Source: an uncultured Opitutales bacterium
GTDB lineage: Bacteria > Verrucomicrobiota > Verrucomicrobiia > Opitutales > Intestinicryptomonadaceae
Length of the DNA: 30,884 bases
NCBI GenBank assembly: GCA_900546565.1
Contig: URDC01000019.1
Span: forward strand, 1-30,884
Direction of reading: 5' to 3'
Shown: positions 1 to 7,381 of the stretch, piece by piece
How positions within the stretch are numbered: position 1 is the stretch's first letter
How the letters are laid out: the number at the start of each line of letters is the position of its first letter
Position numbers and translations under genes: made by a program
Notes under the pieces: model-generated
What the model was told of the DNA's origin: nothing
The model's database searches: none
What the model saw: only the letters and a program-made list of their open reading frames with translations

Positions 1-65
1 CAACGCGGAATGTTTCCGTAAAAAAATAAAATTATTCGCAACGAAGGCGCACGCCCTCGCCCGTT

Positions 66-1466
66 TTAGAGGTTGAAGTAGGATTTCGCGTTGCGATACG
101 AGACGTTGGCGACGAGGTTGCCGACAAGTTCCATGTCGCGGGGAAGAAGTCCGCGCTGCATTTCGTCGCCGAGAATGTTGCACAAGAGGCGTCGGAAATA
201 CTCGTGGCGCGCGTAGGAGAGGAACGAACGCGAGTCGGTGAGCATACCGACGAACCTGCCCAAGAGCGAGAGGTTCGAAACCGCTTCGAGCTGGCGGTGC
301 ATACCGTAGAGGTTGTCCATAAACCACCACGCGCTACCGAGCTGGATTTTTCCGGGGCAATCGGACGACTGGAAATTGCCCAGCATTGCGGCAATCATCT
401 CGTTGTCCTTAGGGTGGATATTGTATATGATTGTCTTGCCGAGTTTGCCTGCGGAATTGAGGTTGTTGAGGTGTTTTGCCAAGTCGGCGGCGTAGTTCGA
501 TTCGCCGATTGAATCGAAGCCCGAGTCCGCACCGAGCTGTTTGAACATAATCTTGTTATTGTTGCGCAAAGGTCCGATATGCAACTGGCGCACCCAGCCC
601 TTGTCGGCGTCCATTGCGGCGCACTCGCGCAGGATTGCGCCCTTGAAGGCGATTGCCTCGTCGGGGGCGATTTTTTCACTGCTTGAAATCGCCTTTTGGA
701 AAGTGTCTTCGATTTCGTAGTTGAATGCCTTTTTATGCCAGACGGTTTCGATGCCGTAGTCCGAAACGCGGCAACCGTTCTGATGGAAATAGTCATGGCA
801 GTGTTTGAGCGCAATGAGGAGATCGTCGTAAGCCCTGATTTCGACGCCCGAAGCCTGCTCGAGCTTTTCGAGATATCTTATGTAGGTGAGATGGTCTTCG
901 ATTGCGAAGGCCTTGTCGGGGCGGAATGTGGGACGCACTTTGATTTCGAACCCGCTTTCGGCGATTTTTTTGTGGTATGCCAAGTCGCTTGTGGGGTCGT
1001 CGGTAGTGCAGACAGCTTCGACGTTGCTGCGGCGCATGCACTCCTGCGCAGTCAGCGTTTTAAGCACTTCGTTTGCGCGATTCCAAATGTCTTCGGCGGT
1101 ATCCCCCGAAAGCAGGACGTCGTCGATACCGAAGAAGCGCGCGAGTTCCAAATGGCACCAATGATACATCGGGTTGCGCAGCATTTGCGGCATTGTTTCG
1201 GCGAATGCCTGAAATTTTTCCCTGTCGGAAGCGTCGCCGGTGATGAATTTTTCGTCGACGCCGTTCGAGCGCATCATGCGCCATTTGTAATGGTCGCCGC
1301 CGAGCCAAATTTGGGTGATGTTATCCCAACGTTTGTTCTCGCAAATCTCGGCGGGGTCGAGGTGGCAGTGGAAGTCGATAAGCGGCTGCTTTTCGGCGTA
1401 TTCGTGATACAATTCCCGAGCGAATTTCGAATCGAGAAGAAAGTCGTTGTTTATGAATTTTTCCAT
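66..1466 (-). CDS. uxaC: Glucuronate isomerase (uronate isomerase)
   Basis: Cytosolic isomerase converting D-glucuronate to D-fructuronate and D-galacturonate to D-tagaturonate, the first step of hexuronate catabolism. The 466-residue length matches the family. The amidohydrolase-fold metal motif HCH is at residues 33-35 within a DFHCHLDP context, and a typical C-terminal block TDSRSFLSYARHEYFRR is present near residues 410-430. The start is the ATG at 1466; no Shine-Dalgarno is visible, and a promoter -10 lies 8 nt upstream, suggesting a nearly leaderless mRNA. It is divergent from a LacI-family regulator, and a palindromic operator lies between its -35 and -10 boxes, so repression by that regulator is the natural reading. 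No other uronate genes (uxuA, uxaB, kdgK) are in the window. Identity is secure. Confidence 0.96.
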   Translation of the reverse strand: MEKFINNDFLLDSKFARELYHEYAEKQPLIDFHCHLDPAEICENKRWDNITQIWLGGDHYKWRMMRSNGVDEKFITGDASDREKFQAFAETMPQMLRNPMYHWCHLELARFFGIDDVLLSGDTAEDIWNRANEVLKTLTAQECMRRSNVEAVCTTDDPTSDLAYHKKIAESGFEIKVRPTFRPDKAFAIEDHLTYIRYLEKLEQASGVEIRAYDDLLIALKHCHDYFHQNGCRVSDYGIETVWHKKAFNYEIEDTFQKAISSSEKIAPDEAIAFKGAILRECAAMDADKGWVRQLHIGPLRNNNKIMFKQLGADSGFDSIGESNYAADLAKHLNNLNSAGKLGKTIIYNIHPKDNEMIAAMLGNFQSSDCPGKIQLGSAWWFMDNLYGMHRQLEAVSNLSLLGRFVGMLTDSRSFLSYARHEYFRRLLCNILGDEMQRGLLPRDMELVGNLVANVSYRNAKSYFNL

Positions 1467-1474
1467 TGACTAAG

Positions 1475-1503
1475 ATTGTCTCAAACGATTGAGTTGTAGT
1501 CAA
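1475..1503 (-). promoter_or_regulatory. uxaC promoter (sigma-70 type)
   Basis: On the minus strand, -35 TTGACT (1503-1498) and -10 GACAAT (1480-1475) are separated by exactly 17 nt. The predicted start point falls about 2 nt before the uxaC ATG. The spacer carries the palindromic operator described separately. The match was made by eye; the -35 is 5/6 and the -10 is 4/6 to consensus. Confidence 0.6.
1480..1493. promoter_or_regulatory. Candidate LacI-family operator
   Basis: The 14-mer CTCAAACGATTGAG is a palindrome in 12 of 14 positions, centred on CG at 1486/1487. A central CpG dyad of this size is characteristic of LacI/GalR-family operators. It overlaps the uxaC -10 by one base and fills much of the spacer, so a bound repressor would block polymerase. 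A wider inverted repeat TTGACTA (1466-1472) / TAGTCAA (1497-1503) surrounds it. The regulator gene begins 57 nt away. Confidence 0.6.
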
Positions 1504-1550
1504 GAAAGAAAAACGCCCCACGGCGTGTTTGATAAAAAACAAAAATCGAG

Positions 1551-2540
1551 ATGAAAATAACGCAAAAAGACATCGCTGCAAAGTTGGGTGTTTCGACATC
1601 GCTGGTTTCGCGCGTTCTGTCGGGGCAGGCACACAAAATCGGCGTCCACCCGAGCAAAATCGAGGAAATTCTGCGCGTGGCAAAAGAGATGAACTATGTG
1701 CCATCGCCCGCCGCGCTCGCGTTGCGCGGAAAGAAGTCGAACACGGTCGGGATTGTAGCATACGATTTTTATTCGCCGTATTTCTCGTTTTTGATTAGCG
1801 AATTACAGCAGCTCGCGCACGAAAAAAACTACTCGCTGTTGCTTGTGGGGTTTCTAAACCGCAAGCCCAACGACGCCGACCTGCTGCCGCTTTACAAGCA
1901 CTTTGTCGACGGGATTATAATTCTCGGCTCTTATGGCGACCTCTCTTGGACGAAGGCTTTCGGCGAGCTTCCCATTGCGCGAATCGGGCACGGCGAGCAC
2001 AAAAACTTGAAGCTTTCAATAAGTGTCGACGAGCTTGACGCGATGCAGAAAATTTTCCGCTACATAAATCAGGGGCTAAAAAAGCGTTCCGTCGCGTTTG
2101 CGATGCGGGGGCTGCCCGCGCACAAGCTGCGCTGCGACTGCGCCCAGAAAACTGCGCCCCAATTCGACTGCGAGCTTGAAATTCTCTCGATGCCCAATGC
2201 CGAAAAGGATTTTGCCTGCGGCAGCGACATCGCCCGAGGTCTTTTACAATCGGGCAAGCCTCTGCCCGAAGTGGTAGTTTGCGCGACTGATATGATTGCC
2301 ATGGGTCTTATCAAAAAACTTTACGAAAACAATGTCAAAGTTCCCGACGACATTGCCGTTATCGGCTTTGACGACATTCCCGAAGCCTCGAACTACATCC
2401 CCTCGATAACGTCGTTCCGTCAGCCTATGAAGGCGTTTGCAAAGAAATGTTTTGATGCGGTTGTTGCCGAGAATTCCCCCGCGGAAGGAGTCAAGTTGCT
2501 TGAAGGCGAACTCCTCATTCGCAGATCCACTCTTTTGTAA
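1551..2540 (+). CDS. LacI-family transcriptional regulator
   Basis: DNA-binding repressor of 329 residues, normal for the family. The N-terminal helix-turn-helix spans about residues 4-23 (TQKDIAAKLGVSTSLVSRVL) and is followed by the hinge region around residues 40-60 (NYVPSPAALALRG). The remainder is a periplasmic-binding-protein-like effector domain, with the usual signatures VGIVAYDF near residue 65 and AVIGFDDIPEA near residue 275. The start is the ATG at 1551, which places the helix-turn-helix at the expected N-terminal position. It is divergent from uxaC with an operator-like palindrome between them, so it is probably the local hexuronate-responsive repressor. The ligand is an inference from context. 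The gap downstream is filled with repeats. Confidence 0.93.
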   Translation: MKITQKDIAAKLGVSTSLVSRVLSGQAHKIGVHPSKIEEILRVAKEMNYVPSPAALALRGKKSNTVGIVAYDFYSPYFSFLISELQQLAHEKNYSLLLVGFLNRKPNDADLLPLYKHFVDGIIILGSYGDLSWTKAFGELPIARIGHGEHKNLKLSISVDELDAMQKIFRYINQGLKKRSVAFAMRGLPAHKLRCDCAQKTAPQFDCELEILSMPNAEKDFACGSDIARGLLQSGKPLPEVVVCATDMIAMGLIKKLYENNVKVPDDIAVIGFDDIPEASNYIPSITSFRQPMKAFAKKCFDAVVAENSPAEGVKLLEGELLIRRSTLL

Positions 2541-2608
2541 GTTCGGAAGAGGCGTTTTTTATATGTTCGTAAGTGGCGTTTTTTATAAGTTCGGAAGTGG
2601 CGGCAATC
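2541..2608. repeat. 24-nt tandem repeat, about 2.8 copies
   Basis: Directly after the regulator stop codon, a 24-nt unit starts at 2541, 2565 and 2589. The units share GTTCGNAAGNGGCG followed by TTTTTTATA in the first two copies. The third copy diverges after 14 nt. Copies differ at only a few positions. The T-runs do not follow obvious hairpins, so this is not a standard terminator. Confidence 0.8.
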
Positions 2609-2646
2609 GGCGTTGCTGATGTGCCTTTGCTTTTTTATTAAAGGTT

Positions 2647-2870
2647 GTGTAGGAAACTGACAAAGGCGCATTGACGAAGTCAATCGCCGCTGGTGCACGT
2701 CATAAAAAAAATGTAGGGGTCTGCCAGAGCGGGAATATTGGCTGGAAGCCAATCCCGCGACGGTGCGCGTCTATAAAAAACGTAGGCGTTTGGCAAAGGA
2801 GATTTATTTGCGAATGCAAATCCTCCGCCCGTGCACGTCATATAAAAAACGCCCGTGCCAGTCATTTAAA
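2647..2870. repeat. Array of three hairpin elements plus a remnant
   Basis: Three head-to-tail units fill the gap between the convergent regulator and sufS. Each has GTAGG (slightly altered in the first), a 7-11 nt variable stretch, a bulged hairpin, then a flank like GGTGCACGTCATATAAAAAA. Stems: unit 1 GGCG+ATTGAC with GTCAAT+CGCC (2665-2688); unit 2 GCGGGA+TTGGCT with AGCCAA+TCCCGC (2729-2758, 3-nt bulge ATA); unit 3 GGAG+ATTTGC with GCAAAT+CTCC (2798-2826). A remnant of the flank follows at 2851-2870. Related units lie at 19328-19440 and 26216-26265. The shape is kept while the stem sequence changes. No coding potential is seen. Confidence 0.8.
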
Positions 2871-2874
2871 ATAA

Positions 2875-4134
2875 TCAGGAGAGAATCGAGAGAATGTGGC
2901 GGAGGGACTTTGCGAAGTATTCTACTTCGTCAAGCGTGTTGTAAAATGCGAGCGAGGCGCGGCAAGTTCCGATTACCCCGAGCGTATGCATAAGCGGTTC
3001 GGCGCAGTGGTGCCCCGTGCGGACGGCAATACCGTAATTGTTGAGCATAACCGAAATGTCGTTGGGGTGGACGCCCTCGACCGAGAACGAAACGACGGGC
3101 ACTTTGTTTTTCGCCGTTCCGTGAATTGTGAGTCCCCTGATTTGCGAAAGCTCGGCGGTGAGCGCGTCCAGAAGTTCGCGCTCGTGGCGGCGGACGGCGT
3201 CGGCGTCGAGCCCTTTTAAATAACGGCACGCCGCGGCAAAAATTATGTTCGAGGCAATGTTGGGCGTTCCCGCCTCGAAACGCTCGGGACTGGGGCGGAA
3301 CGTGGTTTTATTCCACGAAACGTTTTCAATCATATCGCCGCCGAACTTCCACGGGCGCATATTGTCCAGAAGTCCGCGTCGGGCAATGAGCGCCCCCGAC
3401 CCGGTCGGGGCGAAGCATTTGTGCGACGAAAGCGAAACGAAATCGAACAGCCCGCAGGAGACGTCTTCGAGCATGTGCGGCGAAGACTGCGCGGCGTCGA
3501 TTGAGACTTTCGCGCCGAATTTGCGAGCCTCGGCGGCAACGGCGCGAATGTCGTTTATTGTGCCCAAAACGTTGGAGGCGTGCGCAAGCGAAACAATTTT
3601 TGTGCGTTCGGAAAGCTTCGCCCTGAAATCGTCGAAATCAAGCTCGCCCGACGGCGTGATTTTTGCGACTTTGATTTTGGCGGAAGTTTTTTCGGCTATA
3701 AACTGCCAAGGAACGATGTTGGCATGGTGCTCCATTTCCGTCAGCAGAATTTCGTCATCGGGATTCAAATTGTCCGCACCCCAACACTGCGCGACGATAT
3801 TCAGCGACTCCGTCGCGCCCGAAGTGAACACCGCAACATAGTCGTCCGCAGTCGGAATTTCGCCTGCGCGTTCGTCGACTGTCCGTGCCCCTACAAATTC
3901 GGCGACGACTGCGCGGGCGGCTTCGTATTCGGCCGTGGCGCGGTCGCTGAGCTCGTATGAGCCGCGGTGGATATTGGCGTTGTCTTCGCGGTAGAACTCC
4001 GACATTGCATCTATCACGCAGGACGGTTTTTGCGTCGTCGCGGCGTTGTCGAAATACACAAGGGACTTGCCCGACTTCAATTTTTCCGAGAGAAGCGGAA
4101 AATCTTTTCTAACAGACTGGACATCGAATGACAT
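2875..4134 (-). CDS. sufS: Cysteine desulfurase, SufS type (group II)
   Basis: PLP enzyme that takes sulfur from L-cysteine as a persulfide for Fe-S cluster assembly. The protein has 419 residues. The PLP lysine is K239 in SLSSHKCFAPTGSGAL, the catalytic cysteine is C377 in RTGHHCAEPLM (diagnostic for SufS/CsdA), and NAATTQKP lies near residue 31. The ATG at 4134 (MSFDVQSVRKDFP) was chosen because the open frame extends 36 codons further upstream with sequence unlike the family, and a promoter lies just before this ATG. A stretch of about 12 extra residues around 85-97 (VDERAGEIPTAD) precedes the FTSGATES motif. No sufBCD or sufE/U gene is adjacent, so the rest of the Suf system must lie elsewhere. 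Confidence 0.95.
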   Translation of the reverse strand: MSFDVQSVRKDFPLLSEKLKSGKSLVYFDNAATTQKPSCVIDAMSEFYREDNANIHRGSYELSDRATAEYEAARAVVAEFVGARTVDERAGEIPTADDYVAVFTSGATESLNIVAQCWGADNLNPDDEILLTEMEHHANIVPWQFIAEKTSAKIKVAKITPSGELDFDDFRAKLSERTKIVSLAHASNVLGTINDIRAVAAEARKFGAKVSIDAAQSSPHMLEDVSCGLFDFVSLSSHKCFAPTGSGALIARRGLLDNMRPWKFGGDMIENVSWNKTTFRPSPERFEAGTPNIASNIIFAAACRYLKGLDADAVRRHERELLDALTAELSQIRGLTIHGTAKNKVPVVSFSVEGVHPNDISVMLNNYGIAVRTGHHCAEPLMHTLGVIGTCRASLAFYNTLDEVEYFAKSLRHILSILS

Positions 4135-4144
4135 TGTGCGAATG

Positions 4145-4173
4145 ATTACATACGCCGAAAAATAGACAATCAA
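4145..4173 (-). promoter_or_regulatory. Candidate sufS promoter
   Basis: On the minus strand, -35 TTGATT (4173-4168), a 17-nt spacer and -10 TGTAAT (4150-4145) precede the sufS ATG. Only 10 nt separate the -10 from the start codon, so the transcript would have a leader of about 4 nt. Found by eye. Confidence 0.5.
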
Positions 4174-4240
4174 ATTCTCATTTGCGCCGAGCGTCGAATG
4201 CTCAATGCGCCGCGATGGAGGGAATAGGCAAAAGCGGCGC

Positions 4241-4280
4241 AAAAAAAGACACCGCCCGAAATAATTTCATTCGGGCGGTG
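4241..4280 (-). terminator. Rho-independent terminator of the opp operon
   Basis: A perfect 11-bp stem (CACCGCCCGAA at 4250-4260 with TTCGGGCGGTG at 4270-4280) has a 9-nt loop. Read leftward it is followed by TCTTTTTTT (to 4241). It lies about 105 nt beyond the last gene of the leftward operon and upstream of sufS. Confidence 0.92.
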
Positions 4281-4385
4281 CTATCTATATATGATGGGGG
4301 AGGAAATTTTTCTATGATTTGATAATCGAACATTTTTTCGCCGAATCAAGCTTTTTTTTGCAAAATTTTAAAAATTTTTTTCGGG

Positions 4386-5600
4386 CTAAAAATTCGCGTT
4401 GAGAAAATCCGCGCACGTTTTCGCCGTAGCCCACGCAGCGTGGAGGTTGAAGCCGCCCGTAATGGCGTCGATGTCGAGGCATTCGCCCAGAAAAAACAAT
4501 CCCGCTTTTTTGCGGCTTTGCATTGTGGAAAAATCGACCCCACGGCAATCGACGCCCCCGCACGAAACGAACTCGCCCTTGCTCGGGGAACGCCCCGTTA
4601 TGCGGAATTCGAAATTGCGCAATAGCTCGGCAATGGCCTGTTCCTGCCGTCGGGTCAGATTCGCAAAACGCGTGTCGGCGGCGACGCCCGCGCGGAACAA
4701 AATGTAGTTCCAAAAATTTTGCGGTAGCATAAACGGGCAAAAATTGGACAGCATTTTTTTTGTATGCTCGGCGCGGGCTTTTTTGAAGGTAGAGAAAATT
4801 TCGTCGCGCGGCAAGCCGGGTAGGAAGTCCAAAAATGCCCGCGCATTGTAGCCGCATTCACAAAGCTCCCGCGCGGCGAACGACGAAAATTTGAGGGCAC
4901 ACGGCCCAGTAAAGCCGAAATGCGCCGTAAGCAAACTGTCGCGAACCGAAATTTTTCTGCCGCCGAAATCCGCCCACATACGCGCGTCGAGCGCGACGCC
5001 CGACTTGAAATTTGCGTCCTGCGCGACATCGGCGCAGAGTCCGAAAAGCGAGGGGATTTCGGGGTTGAATGTGTGTTCGAATGATTCGACGCTCTTTTTT
5101 AGCGGCTCGCCCCAATGCCCGCCGAGCGCGAAAACTACGGCGTCGAACTCCCGCGGGGCATCATCGCCCGCAATGTGCACGGCAAACTTTCCGCCGTATT
5201 CCGAAACCCCGACGACGGGCGAATTAAGCGAAATCCGCACGTCCGATTTTTCGAGAAGCGCGCGGGCGATGTCCTCGGCTCTGTCAGAACGCGGAAAAAT
5301 CTTTCCGCCGTCTTCGCGCTTGGAGCGCACGCCGCAGGACTCGAAAAACTCGACTGCCGCCGCCGCGGGGAAACGCCCTATCGGTTTGCGCAGGCTGCCA
5401 GCTCCGCGCGGGTAAAAATTTTTCAAGTCGGCGGTCGGGACGATGTTTTCGTTGGTGAAATTGCACCTGCCGCCGCCCGTTTTGAGAAGCTTTTTAAGAG
5501 GGGCGTTCGACGCCTCGAAAACGCGCGTTTCGAAATGCCCGTCCAGATTTGCGGCGCAAAACATACCCGCCGCGCCCGCGCCTACAATCGCGATTTTCAC
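4386..5600 (-). CDS. FAD-dependent oxidoreductase, BaiN/HI0933 family
   Basis: Predicted cytosolic flavoprotein of 404 residues. The N-terminal dinucleotide-binding loop VGAGAAG begins near residue 6. The family hallmark LLKTGGGRCNFTN is near residue 45, and the C-terminal FAD-contact block FLGECLDIDAITGGFNLHAAWA is near residues 370-390. This matches the family annotated as BaiN/YhiN-like or 'aminoacetone oxidase family FAD-binding enzyme'; the physiological substrate is generally unknown. The start is GTG at 5600, overlapping the oppC stop by 4 nt (GTGA). A much longer open frame runs upstream but would overlay oppC entirely. It is the last gene of the opp operon, and the terminator follows at 4280-4241. 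A role linked to peptide use cannot be shown. Confidence 0.88.
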   Translation of the reverse strand: MKIAIVGAGAAGMFCAANLDGHFETRVFEASNAPLKKLLKTGGGRCNFTNENIVPTADLKNFYPRGAGSLRKPIGRFPAAAAVEFFESCGVRSKREDGGKIFPRSDRAEDIARALLEKSDVRISLNSPVVGVSEYGGKFAVHIAGDDAPREFDAVVFALGGHWGEPLKKSVESFEHTFNPEIPSLFGLCADVAQDANFKSGVALDARMWADFGGRKISVRDSLLTAHFGFTGPCALKFSSFAARELCECGYNARAFLDFLPGLPRDEIFSTFKKARAEHTKKMLSNFCPFMLPQNFWNYILFRAGVAADTRFANLTRRQEQAIAELLRNFEFRITGRSPSKGEFVSCGGVDCRGVDFSTMQSRKKAGLFFLGECLDIDAITGGFNLHAAWATAKTCADFLNANF

Positions 5601-6442
5601 CGTCCGCGCCCCTCCGACAACGCCTCGCCGACACGGTTGAGGCAGAACAGAGTTATACTGAATAGCAGCGACGGAAAAACCAAGAGCCACGGGGCGTCTT
5701 CCATATACTCCGCGCCGTCTTTTATGAGGCTGCCCCACGACGGAAGCGGTGCCTGCACTCCCAAGCCAAGAAAGCTCAAAAACGCCTCCAACATCATAAC
5801 GCTCGGCACGGTCAACGCCGCGCACGCGAAGACGGGAGAAAGCATATTCGGCAGAATGTGTTTTGCGAAAACGCCGAAGCGCGTCTGTCCGAGCGCAACG
5901 GACGCCTCGACAAACTGCCGCGACTTGACCTCCAACGCGGCGGCGCGGGCGATTCGCGCCATTGTCAGCCACTCGACCGCGCCGATTGCAACAAAAATCA
6001 GCCACAGCGACCTGCCGAAAGCGACCATTAAAAGAATTACGAAAATCGTAAACGGCAGCGCGTAGATTATGTCGACAACGCGCATCATTGCAGCGTCGAC
6101 TCTGCCGCCGAAAAGCGCGGACGCAGTTCCGTATGCAACGCCTATAAATACCGCGACGAATGTCGCCATAATGCCGACCGCGAAAGAGACCCTGCCGCCG
6201 AAAAGCGCGCGGGAAAACACGTCGCGCCCCAAGGCGTCGGTGCCGAACAAATGCCCGCGCGACGGCGGCAAAACGCCCGAGGACAAGTCCTGCGCGGAAT
6301 AGGAATACGGCGCAATTAGGTCGGCGCACAGGCACGCGACGGCAATCAGCGACACCGCCGCGAAGCACGCGAGCGCGAACTTGTCGGAAACAATGCGCGC
6401 GCGCAACTCGGCAAAAACTCCGCCTTCGCCCGAGCGTTTCAT
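5597..6442 (-). CDS. oppC: Oligopeptide ABC transporter permease, OppC/DppC type
   Basis: Inner-membrane permease of a peptide importer, 281 residues. The N-terminal segment has a first membrane helix near residues 20-42 and then the OppC-typical GTDALGRDVFSR motif near residue 70. The permease core follows, with the EAA loop (EASVALGQTRFGVFAKHILPN) that contacts the ATPases. The start is the ATG at 6442, overlapping the oppB stop by 4 nt (ATGA); the open frame continues upstream only as an overlay on oppB. The C-terminus overlaps the flavoprotein start. Family membership is clear; whether the substrates are di-, oligopeptides or something related is not decided by sequence. Confidence 0.93.
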   Translation of the reverse strand: MKRSGEGGVFAELRARIVSDKFALACFAAVSLIAVACLCADLIAPYSYSAQDLSSGVLPPSRGHLFGTDALGRDVFSRALFGGRVSFAVGIMATFVAVFIGVAYGTASALFGGRVDAAMMRVVDIIYALPFTIFVILLMVAFGRSLWLIFVAIGAVEWLTMARIARAAALEVKSRQFVEASVALGQTRFGVFAKHILPNMLSPVFACAALTVPSVMMLEAFLSFLGLGVQAPLPSWGSLIKDGAEYMEDAPWLLVFPSLLFSITLFCLNRVGEALSEGRGR

Positions 6443-7365
6443 TTGGAAAGCTCCTTCCCGATTTTCGGGTTGAGCAGCGCGAGCGCGGCGTCGGAGAGAA
6501 TGTTGAAAAACAGAATGAATGCGGCGTAGAGCATAACGCAGCCGAGAATCATTGTGTAGTCGTTGTCGAGCGCGCTCGATATGAAAAATTTGCCGAGCCC
6601 CGGAATCTGGAAGACGCTTTCCACTACGAACGAGCCCGTGAGCATTCCCGCCGCCGCAGGCCCGAGATACGATACCGCAGGCTGCAATGCGTTGCGCAGA
6701 ACATGGACGCAGAAAATGCGCGTTTGCGAAACGCCCTTTGCCCGCGCCGTGCGGACGTAGCCCCTGTCGAGTTCGCCGACAATGCCGCTGCGCGTAAGCC
6801 GCGCAATCCACGCGATGTAGAAGAGCGAAAGGGTGATTGCGGGCAAAACGATGTCTCCCGAAACATTCCAGCCCATTGCGTTGAACCACCCGAGCCTGAG
6901 CGCGAAAATCAGAATCAGGACGGGGCCCAAAACCATAGACGGCAGGCACACGCCCGCAAGCGACAATGCCGAAAGCGCAGCCCCCGACGCGCCGCGGTTA
7001 AACGCCGCAGCCGCTATGCCCAGCGCGACGCCAAAAACTATTGAAAGCAGCAAAGCCGCGCAGCCGAGTTCGAGGGAGACGAGCGACTTTTCCGCCAAAA
7101 TCTCGCCGACACTCCACCCTTTGTATTTGTAGGAGGGTCCCAAATCGCCGCGAACCGCGTTTTTTAGGAAGTTGAAATACTGCGCGTAAAGCGGCTTGTC
7201 CAACCCATAATAGGCGTTGAGCGCGGCGACGGTTTCGTCGCTTTTTTGGCGTTCGCCGTCGAAGGGGCCTCCGGGGACAAACCGCACCATAAGCCACACC
7301 GCCGTTATTATGAATAGGAAGACGGGGACTGCCTCGAAAAGTCTTTTTAGAATATATTTTGCCAT
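6439..7365 (-). CDS. oppB: Oligopeptide ABC transporter permease, OppB/DppB type
   Basis: Inner-membrane permease, 308 residues, the usual length. It begins with MAKYILKRLFEAVPV, a classic OppB N-terminus: a short cytoplasmic tail and then the first membrane helix. FVPGGPFDGER follows near residue 29. The coupling loop RTARAKGVSQTRIFCVHVLRNA is near residues 200-220, and the C-terminal block VVESVFQIPGLGKFFISSALDND is typical. The gene lies 16 nt downstream of oppA and overlaps oppC by 4 nt. It forms the heterodimeric channel with OppC. Confidence 0.94.
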   Translation of the reverse strand: MAKYILKRLFEAVPVFLFIITAVWLMVRFVPGGPFDGERQKSDETVAALNAYYGLDKPLYAQYFNFLKNAVRGDLGPSYKYKGWSVGEILAEKSLVSLELGCAALLLSIVFGVALGIAAAAFNRGASGAALSALSLAGVCLPSMVLGPVLILIFALRLGWFNAMGWNVSGDIVLPAITLSLFYIAWIARLTRSGIVGELDRGYVRTARAKGVSQTRIFCVHVLRNALQPAVSYLGPAAAGMLTGSFVVESVFQIPGLGKFFISSALDNDYTMILGCVMLYAAFILFFNILSDAALALLNPKIGKELSK

Positions 7366-7381
7366 TTTGTGTTAGCGGAAA

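Noticed and set aside
6..18. Hairpin CGGAA-TGT-TTCCG as the uxaC terminator
   Set aside because: On the minus strand the T-run comes before the hairpin, not after it, so the arrangement is wrong for terminating uxaC. It could belong to something outside the window.
1513..1526. Hairpin ACGCC-CCAC-GGCGT followed on the minus strand by TTTTCTTTC, as a terminator
   Set aside because: The stem is only 5 bp, and it lies upstream of the uxaC promoter where no leftward gene ends. It might insulate uxaC, but the evidence is too weak to list.
2647..2870. The repeat array as a CRISPR array
   Set aside because: The units are hairpin elements with conserved flanks and variable stems, not identical repeats separated by unique spacers of constant length, and no cas genes are nearby.
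5601..6368. N-terminal extension of the flavoprotein (a 660-codon frame)
   Set aside because: The extension overlays oppC in another frame and is Arg/Cys-rich. The FAD-binding loop sits immediately after the GTG at 5600, as expected for the N-terminus.
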